From NCBI RefSeq assembly GCF_024345575.1, contig NZ_JAGQBJ010000012.1, positions 1-64,000 on the forward strand: 64,000 nt of DNA. The letters run 5' to 3'. Shown piece after piece: positions 43,382 through 57,183 of the stretch; position 1 is the first letter of the stretch, and each line of letters starts with the position of its first letter. The position numbers and the translations under genes were made by a program. The notes beneath the pieces were generated by a model. The model made no database searches. It saw only the letters and a program-made list of their open reading frames with translations, and was not told the origin of the DNA. The stretch is from Cyanobium sp. Morenito 9A2 (GTDB taxonomy: Bacteria; Cyanobacteriota; Cyanobacteriia; PCC-6307; Cyanobiaceae).

Positions 43382-44572
43382 TCACTTACCCATGCCCAGT
43401 TGCTGGGCCTTCTGGTACACCTTGCCTTCGGTCAGCAGGGACGGTGCCACCACCACCTCGACCCGCTGCATCTCTTTGATGGTGCGGGCCCCCAGGGTGC
43501 CCATGGAGGTGCGCAGAGCCCCCAGCAGATTCTGGGTGCCGTCATCGAGACCGGCGGGGCCGCGCAGGATTTTTTCGAGCGAGCCTGTGGTGCCGACCTT
43601 GATGCGCGTGCCGCGGGGCAGCACCGGGCTGGGGGTGGCCATTCCCCAGTGGAAGCCACGGCCGGGGGCTTCGCTGGCCCGGGCAATCGGTGAGCCGATC
43701 ATCACGGCGTCGGCGCCGCAGGCGATGCATTTGCAGATGTCGCCCCCCGTGACGATGCCACCATCGGCCACGACCGGCACGTAGCGGCCGCTCTCCCGTT
43801 CGTAATCGTCGCGGGCGGAGGCGCAGTCAGCCACCGCCGTGGCCTGGGGGATGCCCACGCCGAGCACGCCACGGGAGGTGCAGGCGGCCCCGGGGCCAAT
43901 GCCCACCAACACGGCCGCGGCTCCGGCCCGCATCAATTCAAGAGCCACTTCGTAAGTGACACAATTGCCGATTGCCACGGGCACGCCCAGGTCCCGGCAG
44001 AGCGCCTTGAGGTCGAGGGTTTCGCGGCCCTCGGGGCCGACGTGCTCGGTGGAGACGACAGTGGCTTGCACGAACAGGAGATCGGCGCCGGCCTCGGCGA
44101 TGGCCTGACCGAAGCGCAGGGCGGCCACGGGGGTGGCGCTGACCGCGGCGATGCCCCCACCGGCCTTGATCTCGCCGATGCGCTGGCGGATCAGGTCTTC
44201 GCGCACGGGCACGCTGTAAAGCTCCTGCATCAGGGGCACGAAGGCCTCCTTGCCCACGGCAGTGATCCGATCCAGCACGGGGTTGGGATCGTCATAGCGG
44301 GTCTGAACGCCCTCCAGATTGAGCACCCCAAGGGCACCCAGGCGCGAGAGCTCGATGGCCACAGCCACATCCACCACGCCATCCATGGCACTGGCGATGA
44401 TCGGTATCTCCCGCTCGAAGCCCCCCACTCTCCAGCTGCTGTCGGTGACGTCAGGGTCCACCGTCCGTCCGCCCGGCACCAGGGCGATTTCGTCGATCCC
44501 GTAGGCACGACGCACGGTTCGGGAACGACCTAACTGAATGTCCACCGGTGTGCGCTGTGACAGTCGGGCCAA
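43382..44572 (-). CDS. guaB3: IMP dehydrogenase-like GuaB3
   Basis: The 396-aa barrel protein belongs to the GuaB3 branch, which lacks the CBS pair of classical IMPDH. Key segments are [18 protein letters not shown] and the catalytic loop [19 protein letters not shown] with active-site Cys. The nucleotide site includes [20 protein letters not shown]. The family converts IMP to XMP or acts on related nucleotides in guanine metabolism. Confidence 0.88.
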   Translation of the reverse strand: MARLSQRTPVDIQLGRSRTVRRAYGIDEIALVPGGRTVDPDVTDSSWRVGGFEREIPIIASAMDGVVDVAVAIELSRLGALGVLNLEGVQTRYDDPNPVLDRITAVGKEAFVPLMQELYSVPVREDLIRQRIGEIKAGGGIAAVSATPVAALRFGQAIAEAGADLLFVQATVVSTEHVGPEGRETLDLKALCRDLGVPVAIGNCVTYEVALELMRAGAAAVLVGIGPGAACTSRGVLGVGIPQATAVADCASARDDYERESGRYVPVVADGGIVTGGDICKCIACGADAVMIGSPIARASEAPGRGFHWGMATPSPVLPRGTRIKVGTTGSLEKILRGPAGLDDGTQNLLGALRTSMGTLGARTIKEMQRVEVVVAPSLLTEGKVYQKAQQLGMGK

Positions 44573-44621
44573 GCTATCAACCGGCCTGTCACCAATCGCA
44601 AGGCAAAAGCCGAAGCTGGGA

Positions 44622-45317
44622 TCAGTGGCTGCCCAGGAAGGCGTTCCAGCGTTGTTGGAGTTCGCTCAGGAGCGCTTGGCGGTCGCGGCTGCGCACCAAG
44701 TGGGTGACCCCGAAGCGGGCCAGCCAGATCACTCCGGTGAGCTCCAGCAGGCCGCCCACCAACGGCAGGCTGTCGATGGCCCCGAGGAGGGCCCCGTAAA
44801 CCCGCAGCACCAGCACCAGAGCGAGGAAGGCCCCCAGGGCCAGCAGGGGGGTGCGGCTGCGCCGGAGGGCGCCCTGCAGTTCACCGCTCTGAAGCCAGTG
44901 CTGGATCTTGTTGACCAGCAGCTCCCATTCGCCGCCGCCTCCGTTGTCGGCCTCGGGGTTGGCTGGCACCTCGATGCTGCTCAGGAAAGTGGGATCGCCC
45001 AGGGTCGCCGGAGCCGTTTGGGGTTCAAGGGCCGGCGCGCTCGCCACCGCTGGGGTGGGCTCCGGGGCAGGGACTTCCTGTGCCGGCTCGGGGGCGATGG
45101 GTTCCGCGCTGTTGTCGGCGGCGGATTGGCCCCAGGGCTGCAGGGTGGGCCCGGGGGTGGCCGCAGGGGCAGCCGCACCGGGGGCACTGGTTTCGCTGCC
45201 GTCTTCCATGCTGGTTTCGTGGCTGAGCCCGCTGTCCGGCCCGTCGCTGGGTTCCCTGGGCGGGGCGGGAGTGGAGGCGGTGAATTCCCCGTTCCCGGGG
45301 GCGCTGGACTCGACCAT
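44622..45317 (-). CDS. CAAD-domain / CurT-like thylakoid protein
   Basis: The 231-aa protein has a 110-residue Pro/Ala-rich, acidic, disordered N-terminus, then a CAAD domain. An amphipathic helix (WELLVNKIQHWLQSGE) is followed by two membrane helices (PLLALGAFLALVLVLRVYGA and PLVGGLLELTGVIWLARFG) and a basic C-terminal helix. CAAD/CURT1 proteins bend thylakoid membranes; the domain is also appended to some cyanobacterial aminoacyl-tRNA synthetases. This is the stand-alone form. It lies directly upstream of GuaB3 on the same strand. Confidence 0.8.
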   Translation of the reverse strand: MVESSAPGNGEFTASTPAPPREPSDGPDSGLSHETSMEDGSETSAPGAAAPAATPGPTLQPWGQSAADNSAEPIAPEPAQEVPAPEPTPAVASAPALEPQTAPATLGDPTFLSSIEVPANPEADNGGGGEWELLVNKIQHWLQSGELQGALRRSRTPLLALGAFLALVLVLRVYGALLGAIDSLPLVGGLLELTGVIWLARFGVTHLVRSRDRQALLSELQQRWNAFLGSH

Positions 45318-45384
45318 CGGTCGCCTGGTGTGCCGTCGCCCGGGAGCTTACGGCCGTTTCCCCGGGCTGGTCTGGGGCGGTGGA

Positions 45385-46539
45385 TCAGCTTTCCAGGGGG
45401 ATCAAAGCGGAGCGCCCGCTGAGCGACAGTGCCGGCAACCGCAGGGGGAAGTGGCCGGAGAGCAACCGCTCGATCAGTTCGATGGCGATGCTCTCCGCCA
45501 GCCTTGGGCTGTGGGCCGGGGCGCAGCTGAGTTGGCGGCCGTCCACCTGAATCCGGCCCGAGAGCAGCTGGCTGTAGGGCACACCGCCGAAGCCCGGTTT
45601 GATGCGCCGCGGGATCGAGAAATCCAGCACCGGAGCCTCCAGCTGGTCGTTCGCCGCCGTCGCCTGGAGCGCCACGGTGGCGTTGGTCAGGGGCACGGGG
45701 GCGGCGATCGCCACCAGCAGACCGCTGCCGTGGCCTTCAAAGAAGCAGGGCCGCACCCATTCGGAGTTCAGTCCATGCAGATCGGCGCTCACGGCCGCCA
45801 CGGCGCCAGGCACCCGGGCGTGGCCGCTGGGCAACCGTCGGGTGTGGGGCATGTGGCCACTGCCGGCGCCGCTCACCCAGCCCAGGGCTCCCCCCACCAG
45901 CACCGGCGAGCCTGGCCCCAGCAAGGACAGCCCCGGCATGGTCAGGCCGATGCTGCCGCTCCCGGCGCAGGTGTAGAGGGCCGTGACATAGGGGCCCAGC
46001 AGGGGACCGAACGGGCTGCGGGTGAGGCCCTCGGCACTGCTGACGGCCACGACCCCGTTCTCGCCGATACCCCGGTGCAGCAGCAACCGGCCGCAGCCGA
46101 TGCGCTCCAGGCTCAGCCTGCTTTCCAGCTCCCTACGGGGATGGAGTGTGGTGGCCTCACCGCTGGCCACCAGTGCCACGTCGTCGCCGGCCAACAGGGC
46201 AGCCAACACCTGGGCTCCGCCCTGGCGCAGGGGCTCGCCCAGTCCGCCGCCGATCGGCAACAGCAGCTCGGTGCTACCGTGGCCACCGCGTCCCTCCACC
46301 CCGCCCAGGTGGAACTCGCGCACCCGTATCGGTGGATCCGAGGGCCCAAGGCTGAGTTGGAGCGTGGCTTGGTCGGTGAACTCCGCATTGCTGGCCACCA
46401 CCACGTCGGTGGCGGCATAGGCGGCCTCAAGCCCCCGTTCGGCCACCAGAGCCCTGTAGGCCGCTGCGCTGCGCACCTGCAGGTCGCCGCGTCGCTGGCG
46501 CTCCTGCAGTTCGGCTTCCGTGCGGGGTGTCAGAGGCAT
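45385..46539 (-). CDS. Homocysteine biosynthesis protein family (HcyBio/DUF39)
   Basis: The 384-aa protein matches PF01837 over most of its length: TDVVVASNAEFTDQATLQLS, LYTCAGSGSIGLTMPGLSLL, LVGGALGWVSGAGSGHMPHT. In methanogens the related protein helps make homocysteine from aspartate semialdehyde and sulfide. The cyanobacterial members lack the C-terminal ferredoxin/CBS additions. It is divergent from gyrA, with 46 nt between starts. Confidence 0.8.
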   Translation of the reverse strand: MPLTPRTEAELQERQRRGDLQVRSAAAYRALVAERGLEAAYAATDVVVASNAEFTDQATLQLSLGPSDPPIRVREFHLGGVEGRGGHGSTELLLPIGGGLGEPLRQGGAQVLAALLAGDDVALVASGEATTLHPRRELESRLSLERIGCGRLLLHRGIGENGVVAVSSAEGLTRSPFGPLLGPYVTALYTCAGSGSIGLTMPGLSLLGPGSPVLVGGALGWVSGAGSGHMPHTRRLPSGHARVPGAVAAVSADLHGLNSEWVRPCFFEGHGSGLLVAIAAPVPLTNATVALQATAANDQLEAPVLDFSIPRRIKPGFGGVPYSQLLSGRIQVDGRQLSCAPAHSPRLAESIAIELIERLLSGHFPLRLPALSLSGRSALIPLES

Positions 46540-46585
46540 CGGCGCAGGGTTTCGTTAAACTGCTAGTTGGTTAAGACGGTCATGC

Positions 46586-49243
<2,658 letters not shown>

Positions 49244-49254
49244 GGATCCGCCCC

Positions 49255-50526
49255 TTGAGTGTTCTGGGCTCAGTGGCTTCTGCTGACGGCTTCTTGCCCG
49301 TGGATGTGCTCGTGGTGGGGGCGGGTCCGGCGGCCCTGGCCATCGCCACCGCTCTGCTGGAACAGGGTGTCAGCGTCGCGGCGCTCGCCCTCGGTGACCC
49401 CCAGGAGCGCTGGCCCAACACTTACGGCATCTGGGGAGAGGAGGTGGATCGGCTCGGCCTGGCCCACCTGCTCGCCCACCGCTGGTCGAACACGCTCAGC
49501 TGGTTTGGCGACGCGTCCTGTCCCCATGGCCGCGATTACGGACTGTTTGACAAGGACCGGCTCCAGCGCCATTGGCTCGATCGGGCGGAGGCCGCGGGGC
49601 TGATCTGGCACCGTGGCCGGGCGGTGGCGATTCACCACACCTCCAACCAATCGGCGGTGTGCACCGATGGCGGCTCAGACATCTGGGCGCGCCTGGTGGT
49701 GGATGCCAGTGGCCACGATCCGGTGTTCGTGCGCCGCCCCGATGAAGGCCCCGTGGCCGGTCAGGCCGCCTACGGAATCGTGGGCCGCTTCAGCGCGCCG
49801 CCGGTGGAGCCCGGGCAGTTCGTGCTGATGGATTACCACTCAGGCCACCTCACCCCAGATGAGCGCCTTGGGCCACCCACCTTTCTCTACGCCATGGACC
49901 TCGGCGATGGGGTGTTCTTCGTCGAGGAGACTTCCCTGGCCCAGGCCCCGCCCCTGCCCTTGGCCGTTCTCAAGGAACGGCTGACGCGCCGACTGGCGGC
50001 CCGGGGGGTCGAGGCGCTCGAGGTGCAGCACGAGGAGCACTGCCTGTTTCCGATGAACCTGCCCCTGCCGGATCTGGAGCAGCCGGTGGTGGGCTTCGGG
50101 GGGGCGGCTTCGATGGTGCATCCGGCATCGGGGTACATGGTGGGTGCCCTGCTGCGGCGGGCACCTGATCTGGCCGCGGCGATCGCCGCCGGGCTGGCCG
50201 ATCCCGAGCTCTGCAGCGCCGAGCTGGCCCGCAGGGCCTGGGCGGGCCTCTGGCCCCTGGAGCTGCGCCGCAAGCACGCCCTTTACCGCTTTGGCCTCGA
50301 GAAGTTGATGCGCTTCCCGGAGGCTCAGCTGCGCGCCTTTTTCGCCACCTTCTTCGCCCTGCCAGCGGAGCAGTGGTATGGGTTTCTCACCAATACCCTT
50401 TCCCTGCCGGACCTGGTGGCGGCGATGCTGCGGCTGTTCGTCACTGCCCCGGGTTCCGTGCGCTGGGGTTTGATGGAAATGAAGGGGCGGGAGCTGGGTC
50501 TGCTGGGGCGGTTGCTGCGCCCCTGA
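49255..50526 (+). CDS. crtL: Lycopene beta-cyclase (CrtL type)
   Basis: The enzyme cyclises lycopene to beta-carotene in the membrane using a reduced flavin. The 423-aa protein has the dinucleotide motif VLVVGAGPAALAIATALLEQ, the family motif NTYGIWGEEVDRLG, and VVGFGGAASMVHPASGYMVG. The start is TTG at 49255, 11 nt after the gyrA stop, so it is probably co-transcribed with gyrA. Confidence 0.92.
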   Translation: MSVLGSVASADGFLPVDVLVVGAGPAALAIATALLEQGVSVAALALGDPQERWPNTYGIWGEEVDRLGLAHLLAHRWSNTLSWFGDASCPHGRDYGLFDKDRLQRHWLDRAEAAGLIWHRGRAVAIHHTSNQSAVCTDGGSDIWARLVVDASGHDPVFVRRPDEGPVAGQAAYGIVGRFSAPPVEPGQFVLMDYHSGHLTPDERLGPPTFLYAMDLGDGVFFVEETSLAQAPPLPLAVLKERLTRRLAARGVEALEVQHEEHCLFPMNLPLPDLEQPVVGFGGAASMVHPASGYMVGALLRRAPDLAAAIAAGLADPELCSAELARRAWAGLWPLELRRKHALYRFGLEKLMRFPEAQLRAFFATFFALPAEQWYGFLTNTLSLPDLVAAMLRLFVTAPGSVRWGLMEMKGRELGLLGRLLRP

Positions 50527-50556
50527 CCCTGATCTGGTGCGCCTGCAGCTCGTGGC

Positions 50557-51591
50557 TCAGGAGGCGGTGGCCCCGGCGCAGGAGCTGCCCTGGCCGGCGC
50601 TGCAGCCGTAGCAGTGGTTGCCCCAGGCGATCGGGCTTCCTTCCAGTTCACCGCTGGTGAGGTCGGCGATGGTGCGCTCTATGGGCTTCCCTCCGGCCAG
50701 GGGCAGATCGAGCATCTGGTTGAAGTCACAGTCGTGAAGGTCCCCATCGGGGGCCACCGAGAGGGTGTCGCGGCACATGAGGCCGCCGAGGGCCCCGGGG
50801 TTGAAGGCCCCCTGCAGCAGCTTCAGATAGTCGTTGACAAGCCCATCACGCTGCAGCTGCTGCAGGAAGCGGGCGATCGGCATGTTGTTGAGGCCGATCA
50901 GGCGATCGAAGCGCACCCCATGGGCCTCCAGCAGCTGGCGCTTCCAGCGCTGCTCGTCGCAGGCGGTGAGCTGTTGCAGCCGGGTGCCCGCCGGGTTGCT
51001 CATCAAGGTGAGCGGGCGAGCCGGATCCCCCTGGCCATAGCCAAGGGCATTCAGTTTTCGGAGGGCCTCGATCGAGGCGGCCCAGGTGCCCTCGCCCCGC
51101 TGGACATCGGTGGGGCCGGCCTCGGGGTCCGGCAGGCTGGCGACGATCTCCACTTCCTGCGCGGCCAGAAAGGCGCCCAGATCCGCCATGGCCGGAAGCA
51201 GCAGCACGGTCAGGTTTGATCGATCGATCACGTGGCAGCCCTGCCCACGGGCGGCGCGCACCAGATCGCGGAAGCGGCCGTGCAGCTCAGGGGCCCCGCC
51301 GGTGAGGTCCACCACCTTCGGGCGCAGGCGCTCGATGGCCGCGAGGCATTGCTCCACCACCGCTTCGCCCATCTGGGTGGCGCCCTGATCAGGACCGGCA
51401 TCCACGTGGCAGTGGTGGCAGCGCATGTTGCAGAGGCGGCCGAGGTTGAGCTGCAGCACGCGCAGGGGCCCACGGAGCGGGGGCTCCAACGCGCGACGGC
51501 TGAGGTTGCTGGCGAAGCTGACCTCCCGGGGCAGGGCCCCCTGGAGCAGATGGCGCTGCAGCGTGGGTTCGAGGGCGGCATCGCGGCGCAT
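50557..51591 (-). CDS. arsS: Radical SAM protein ArsS-like (arsenosugar biosynthesis family)
   Basis: The 344-aa protein has the radical SAM cluster motif CNMRCHHCHVDAG (CxxxCxxC) and the C-terminal cysteine-rich YGCSAGQGSSC. ArsS transfers adenosyl groups in arsenosugar formation, and related proteins modify other substrates. The start at 51591 (MRRDAALEPTL) shares one base with the stop of the upstream glucanotransferase-like gene. Arsenic genes are not nearby, so the substrate is uncertain. Confidence 0.82.
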   Translation of the reverse strand: MRRDAALEPTLQRHLLQGALPREVSFASNLSRRALEPPLRGPLRVLQLNLGRLCNMRCHHCHVDAGPDQGATQMGEAVVEQCLAAIERLRPKVVDLTGGAPELHGRFRDLVRAARGQGCHVIDRSNLTVLLLPAMADLGAFLAAQEVEIVASLPDPEAGPTDVQRGEGTWAASIEALRKLNALGYGQGDPARPLTLMSNPAGTRLQQLTACDEQRWKRQLLEAHGVRFDRLIGLNNMPIARFLQQLQRDGLVNDYLKLLQGAFNPGALGGLMCRDTLSVAPDGDLHDCDFNQMLDLPLAGGKPIERTIADLTSGELEGSPIAWGNHCYGCSAGQGSSCAGATAS

Positions 51592-53156
51592 CAGCGGCTG
51601 GCCCAGTCGGCCGCGTTCAGCTGGGGGAAGAGGCTGTCCTCGACCTTCACGGCGTTCAGCCAATGGGCAGGGGGCTCCACACCGCGCTCGATCGCATTCA
51701 GCAGCCGCCAGAAGCGGTCCAGGTGGCGATCGATGCGCTCGCGGGCCAGCTCGGTGGTGGTGCCCGCCCGCAGGATGAAGCTCCAGTCAGAACTCTGAGC
51801 CAGCAGCAGTTCGCGACCCGCCTGGGCCAGCAGCTCCCGTTGACGGACACTGCCCACCCCCCGGTTCACACGGCTGACCATCGCGCTGGAGGCCCGGTGC
51901 CACTCCGGCACCACCCAGGCGTTGCTCTCGTTGAGCCAGTAATGGTGGTAGCCCCCCTGGCCCCAACTCGAGGGGGAAGGGCGGCAAAGCTGGAGCTCGC
52001 CAGGGCGTTCCAGCACCTGGCGCAGGGTCACCAGGCCCACGCCGGCGGCCGGCGCCTGGCGGAACAGCTCCGCCAGGAACGTGGGGCCCTCGTACCACCA
52101 GTGGCCGAACAGCTCGGCGTCGAAGGGAGCCACCAGCAGCGGGCACTCCATGGCCTGAGCCAACCCGGAGAGCTGCTCAGCGCGCCCCGCCAGATAGTGG
52201 CCGGCATCTGCGGCCGCCTTGGCCTGGGCAGCGGCGGGGGCGTAGGGCTGTTTCTGATTGAGCGGGCAACTCTGGGCGGTGACCCGGTGCAGCTTGAGGC
52301 CCAGGGGCCGGCGACTGCCGATGCCCTGCTCCGAGAGGGCTTCGTCGCTCAGGTCCCAGCCGAGGTCCCGGTGGAATTCGCGGTAGACACCATCACCCGG
52401 GTAGCCGCTGCTGGCGGACCACACCGGCAGGGTGGCATCGCCGTCACGGGCGAAGAAGGCCACCCCGCCTGGGGAACAGATGGGTGCGTAGACCCCGTAG
52501 CGGGGCCGCGGCAGGGCATGCAACAGCCCGTGGGCATCGAGCACGGCATAGCGCAGGCCGCTATCGGCCAGCAGCTGGTCGAGGCCCTCGAAGTAGGCGC
52601 ACTCCGGCAGCCAGATGCCCTGGGGGCGAACACCGAGCAGGCGCTCGTGTTCGCGCACGGCGTTGAGCAGTTGGGCGCGTACCGCTTCGGGGTTGTCCCG
52701 CAACAACGGCAGGTAGCCGTGGGTGGCGGCGCAGGTGAGCAGATCGAGCACGCCCTGCTGCTGCAGGCGCCGGAACCGCGGCAGAAGATCGCCCTTGCAG
52801 GCCCGCCACTGGCGCTCGACGCGCTTCAGCTGAGTGGCCAGGGCTGAGGCCGCTTCCTGCAGCTGGCCGGGTGCCTGCCGCAGCAGCTCCAGGCGCCGCT
52901 CCAGCCAGGGGGAGAAGCGTTCGCGCAGGTCGGGGGCGATCAGCAGTGAGAGCAGGGTGGGCGAAAGCCCGAGGCTGAGGCGGGGGGTCTGGGCACGGTC
53001 TTCGGCGCTGGCCTCGAGCACCTCCAGCAGGGGCAGGTAGCTCTCGAGCAGCGCCTGGAAGAACCAGTCTTCCTCCAGGGAGCCGGGCTCGCTGGAGCGC
53101 ACGTAGGGAAGATGGGCGTGGAAGACCAGGGCCAGATCGCCTGCGGCCATGGACAT
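51591..53156 (-). CDS. Glycoside hydrolase family 57 protein (DUF1957, branching-enzyme-like)
   Basis: The 521-aa GH57 protein has the nucleophile Glu in GIWLPECAYFEGLDQL and the acid/base Asp in VAPFDAELFGHWWYEGP. The start ALVFHAHLPYVRSSEPGSLE is typical. The closest characterised members are glycogen branching enzymes that form alpha-1,6 links. It ends with the DUF1957 C-terminal helices. Start overlaps no plus-strand gene; leuA begins 119 nt away divergently. Confidence 0.9.
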   Translation of the reverse strand: MSMAAGDLALVFHAHLPYVRSSEPGSLEEDWFFQALLESYLPLLEVLEASAEDRAQTPRLSLGLSPTLLSLLIAPDLRERFSPWLERRLELLRQAPGQLQEAASALATQLKRVERQWRACKGDLLPRFRRLQQQGVLDLLTCAATHGYLPLLRDNPEAVRAQLLNAVREHERLLGVRPQGIWLPECAYFEGLDQLLADSGLRYAVLDAHGLLHALPRPRYGVYAPICSPGGVAFFARDGDATLPVWSASSGYPGDGVYREFHRDLGWDLSDEALSEQGIGSRRPLGLKLHRVTAQSCPLNQKQPYAPAAAQAKAAADAGHYLAGRAEQLSGLAQAMECPLLVAPFDAELFGHWWYEGPTFLAELFRQAPAAGVGLVTLRQVLERPGELQLCRPSPSSWGQGGYHHYWLNESNAWVVPEWHRASSAMVSRVNRGVGSVRQRELLAQAGRELLLAQSSDWSFILRAGTTTELARERIDRHLDRFWRLLNAIERGVEPPAHWLNAVKVEDSLFPQLNAADWASR

Positions 53157-53274
53157 CCTTTGCAGGGTCTGCAGTTTAAAGGTGTCGCGGCCGGGCCATG
53201 GTCGGCCCCGGGCTCAAGGTGCCCACCGGCCCCTAGACTGAGTCAACTCATACTCACTTCGACTTGTAGCGGTC

Positions 53275-54950
<1,676 letters not shown>

Positions 54951-54951
<1 letters not shown>

Positions 54952-55820
54952 TGGGAACGGGGCGGTTGGGGCCAGGGCAGTTGCGAGCGGGCCGGTCGGG
55001 TACAACAGGGGTTCCGGCGCTGCAGCTGGTCCTGCTGCTGCTGGTGGCGCTGCTGATGCTGCTGCCGCTGCTGTGGCTGCTGAGCACCTCGCTCAAGGGT
55101 CCAGCGGAAGACATCTTCACCACCCCGCCGGCCCTGCTGCCGCAGCAGCCCAGCCTGCAGGCCTACGGCCGCCTGTTCAACGACAACCCCCTGGGCCAGT
55201 ACCTGCTCAACAGCACGGTGGTCAGCGCCCTGGCGGTGGTCGCCAACCTGTTGTTCTGCTCCCTGGCGGCCTACCCCCTGGCGCGGTTGCGCTTCAAGGG
55301 GCGCGGCCTGGTGCTGGCCCTGGTGGTGGCGACGATCCTGATCCCCTTTCAGGTGGTGATGATCCCGCTCTATCTGCTGATGGTGCAGCTGGGGTTGCGT
55401 AACACTCTCTGGGCTCTGATCCTGCCCCAGGCGGCCACCGCCTTCGGCATCTTCCTGCTGCGCCAGAGCTTCATGGGGGTGCCGGTGGAGCTGGAGGAGG
55501 CGGCCCGGATCGATGGCTGCACGCCCCTGGGCGAGTGGTGGAACGTGATGATCCCGGCGGCCCGGGCGGATCTGATCACCCTGGCGATGTTCGTGTTCAT
55601 CGGCACCTGGAGTGATTTCCTCTGGCCGCTGATCATCCTGGATGACCCCAAGCTCTACACCCTGCCCCTGGGGCTGCAGCAGCTGGCGAGCAGCTTCTCG
55701 CTGGATTGGCGGCTGGTGGCCGCGGGTGCGGTGGTCTCGATCCTGCCGGTGCTGGCGCTGTTCATCGGCCTGCAGCGGTTCATCCTGCCCAGCGCCAGTG
55801 GCGATGCGGTCAAGGGTTGA
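54951..55820 (+). CDS. Carbohydrate ABC transporter permease (MalG type)
   Basis: The 289-aa inner-membrane permease has six helices and the EAA loop VELEEAARIDGCTPLGEWWN. The MalG-type end (WSDFLWPLIILDDPKLYTLP) is conserved. It would import sugars or glucosylglycerol-like osmolytes with a second permease, ATPase and binding protein not adjacent here. It follows leuA with a 1-base overlap, an unusual but conserved-looking pairing. Confidence 0.9.
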
Positions 55821-55830
55821 GGCTGAAGGC

Positions 55831-56589
55831 TCAGCTGCCGTTGCCGTAGGCCACCAGGCAGGCGGCATTGAGAAGTTGGGCCTGATCGGCCGTGCTCGGT
55901 GGCGCGCCATTGAGCCACCCCTGCTGGCAGTCCACCTGCGCAGCGAGGGGAGCCCCCCCCTCCAGGTAGGTGAAGCTGGCGCCGTAGGGGGCCACCGCCT
56001 GCAGGGAGGCGTAGTCAAGCTGATAGCTCGTGCTGGGCACCGTGAAGGCGGTGGCCTGGGCCGCCACCGCCTGATCCACCATGGAACTGACCGCGGCGGC
56101 GGTCGCCAGACTGGTGGCTCCCCAGGCGAGGGAACTGGGTCCCCACCAGTGCCAGGCCACTGGATTCACCCGATACCAGCCGACCCTCCAGGGCCGGGAG
56201 CCCCAATAACCCCTCTGGCCCCAGGCGGGATTCCAGACGCCCCGGGCCCCGGGCGCCCGGGTGAGCCCCACTCCGGGGGCGCCGAAGCCCGCACCCGGTC
56301 GCACCCCGGCGCCTGAGGCCGGTCCGCCCAGACCGCCAGGGTTGACGCCTGGGGCCCGGGTGTAGCCAGCGCCCGGAGCACCCACGCCCGCGCCGGGGCG
56401 CACCCCAGCGCCTGAGGCCGGCCCCCCCAATCCCCCAGGGTTGACGCCCCTGACTCCGCCAACACCCGCGCCGCCGCCGCCTCTCCCCCCGCCCCCGCGG
56501 GCCTGGACGGCGATCGGCGCACAGAAGCTGGCCACCAGGGCGGCCAAGGTCAGGGCTCTCCAGCAGGTGACTGCGGTGGGGTTCCTCAT
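55831..56589 (-). CDS. Secreted Gly-rich protein with a tandem 33-residue repeat
   Basis: The 252-aa product starts with a signal peptide (ALTLAALVASFCAPIAVQA), then a Gly-rich stretch and two near-identical 33-residue repeats (GVNPGGLGGPASGAGVRPGA...). A Trp/Tyr-rich segment (GYWGSRPWRVGWYRVNPVAW) and a C-terminal domain with two Cys (QVDCQQGW, NAACLVAYG) follow. No family is assigned; similar low-complexity exported proteins occur in picocyanobacterial genomes. It is convergent with the sugar permease gene. Confidence 0.65.
   Translation of the reverse strand: MRNPTAVTCWRALTLAALVASFCAPIAVQARGGGGRGGGGAGVGGVRGVNPGGLGGPASGAGVRPGAGVGAPGAGYTRAPGVNPGGLGGPASGAGVRPGAGFGAPGVGLTRAPGARGVWNPAWGQRGYWGSRPWRVGWYRVNPVAWHWWGPSSLAWGATSLATAAAVSSMVDQAVAAQATAFTVPSTSYQLDYASLQAVAPYGASFTYLEGGAPLAAQVDCQQGWLNGAPPSTADQAQLLNAACLVAYGNGS
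56251..56448. repeat. Two 99-bp in-frame tandem repeats
   Basis: The repeats encode residues 48-80 and 81-113 of the exported Gly-rich protein. The copies differ at only a few codons, suggesting recent duplication or gene conversion. Confidence 0.75.
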
Positions 56590-56616
56590 GGCACGGCCTG
56601 CGTTTCTCCCTTCGTC

Positions 56617-57183
56617 CTAGCCGGGTATCGGGCTGCTCGGGGGCGAAGTGAGAAGCCGAAACACCTCGCGGCGATGGAAATCAGGCTCAGCGCCTGGGTG
56701 GGCCAGGGCCCAGTAGCCGATCGGGCCCGAACGGAGCTCGATCACGGCGCAGATCGCCGCCTCCAGCTGGACCGGGGCGGCCAGAGGCCTAGGCAGCGTG
56801 CAGTTCAGCGTCAGTTCCAGGCTTCCCTCCCTGCGACTCACCTCGAAGGGGAAGCTGGTGAAGGCCGCCTCTGGTTTGAGAGTGCGCCGGTAGCCCTCCA
56901 GGCGGTAGACGTTCCAATCGCCGCCGGGCGAGAGGTTGAACTCCCAGTAGGACTCCTGCCCCGCCGCGGCCAGGAAGACCTCCAGGCAGGTGGTCTGCCA
57001 GAGGCCGTCGCGGCGCTCGGGCCGGGCGGCACTCGGGGCGATCACGAGCTCAGCAAGGTCACCGCGGAGCAGGAACCGGACGGAGAGATCGGCGCCCTCC
57101 CGTCGAAGCTCACCCGTGATCGCGAGCGAGGGGAACGCCAGGCCATCGTCGAAGCGTTGGAGCTGGAAGGAAAGCTCGCTCAT
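56617..57183 (-). CDS. DOMON-like (CBM9-type) domain protein
   Basis: The 188-aa beta-sandwich protein has the signature DGLWQTTCLEVFLAAAGQES and YWEFNLSPGGDWNVYRLEGY. Family members may bind sugars or heme. No signal peptide is present, so it is cytoplasmic. It overlaps the upstream kinase-like gene by 4 nt, suggesting a joint role in sugar handling. Confidence 0.8.
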   Translation of the reverse strand: MSELSFQLQRFDDGLAFPSLAITGELRREGADLSVRFLLRGDLAELVIAPSAARPERRDGLWQTTCLEVFLAAAGQESYWEFNLSPGGDWNVYRLEGYRRTLKPEAAFTSFPFEVSRREGSLELTLNCTLPRPLAAPVQLEAAICAVIELRSGPIGYWALAHPGAEPDFHRREVFRLLTSPPSSPIPG

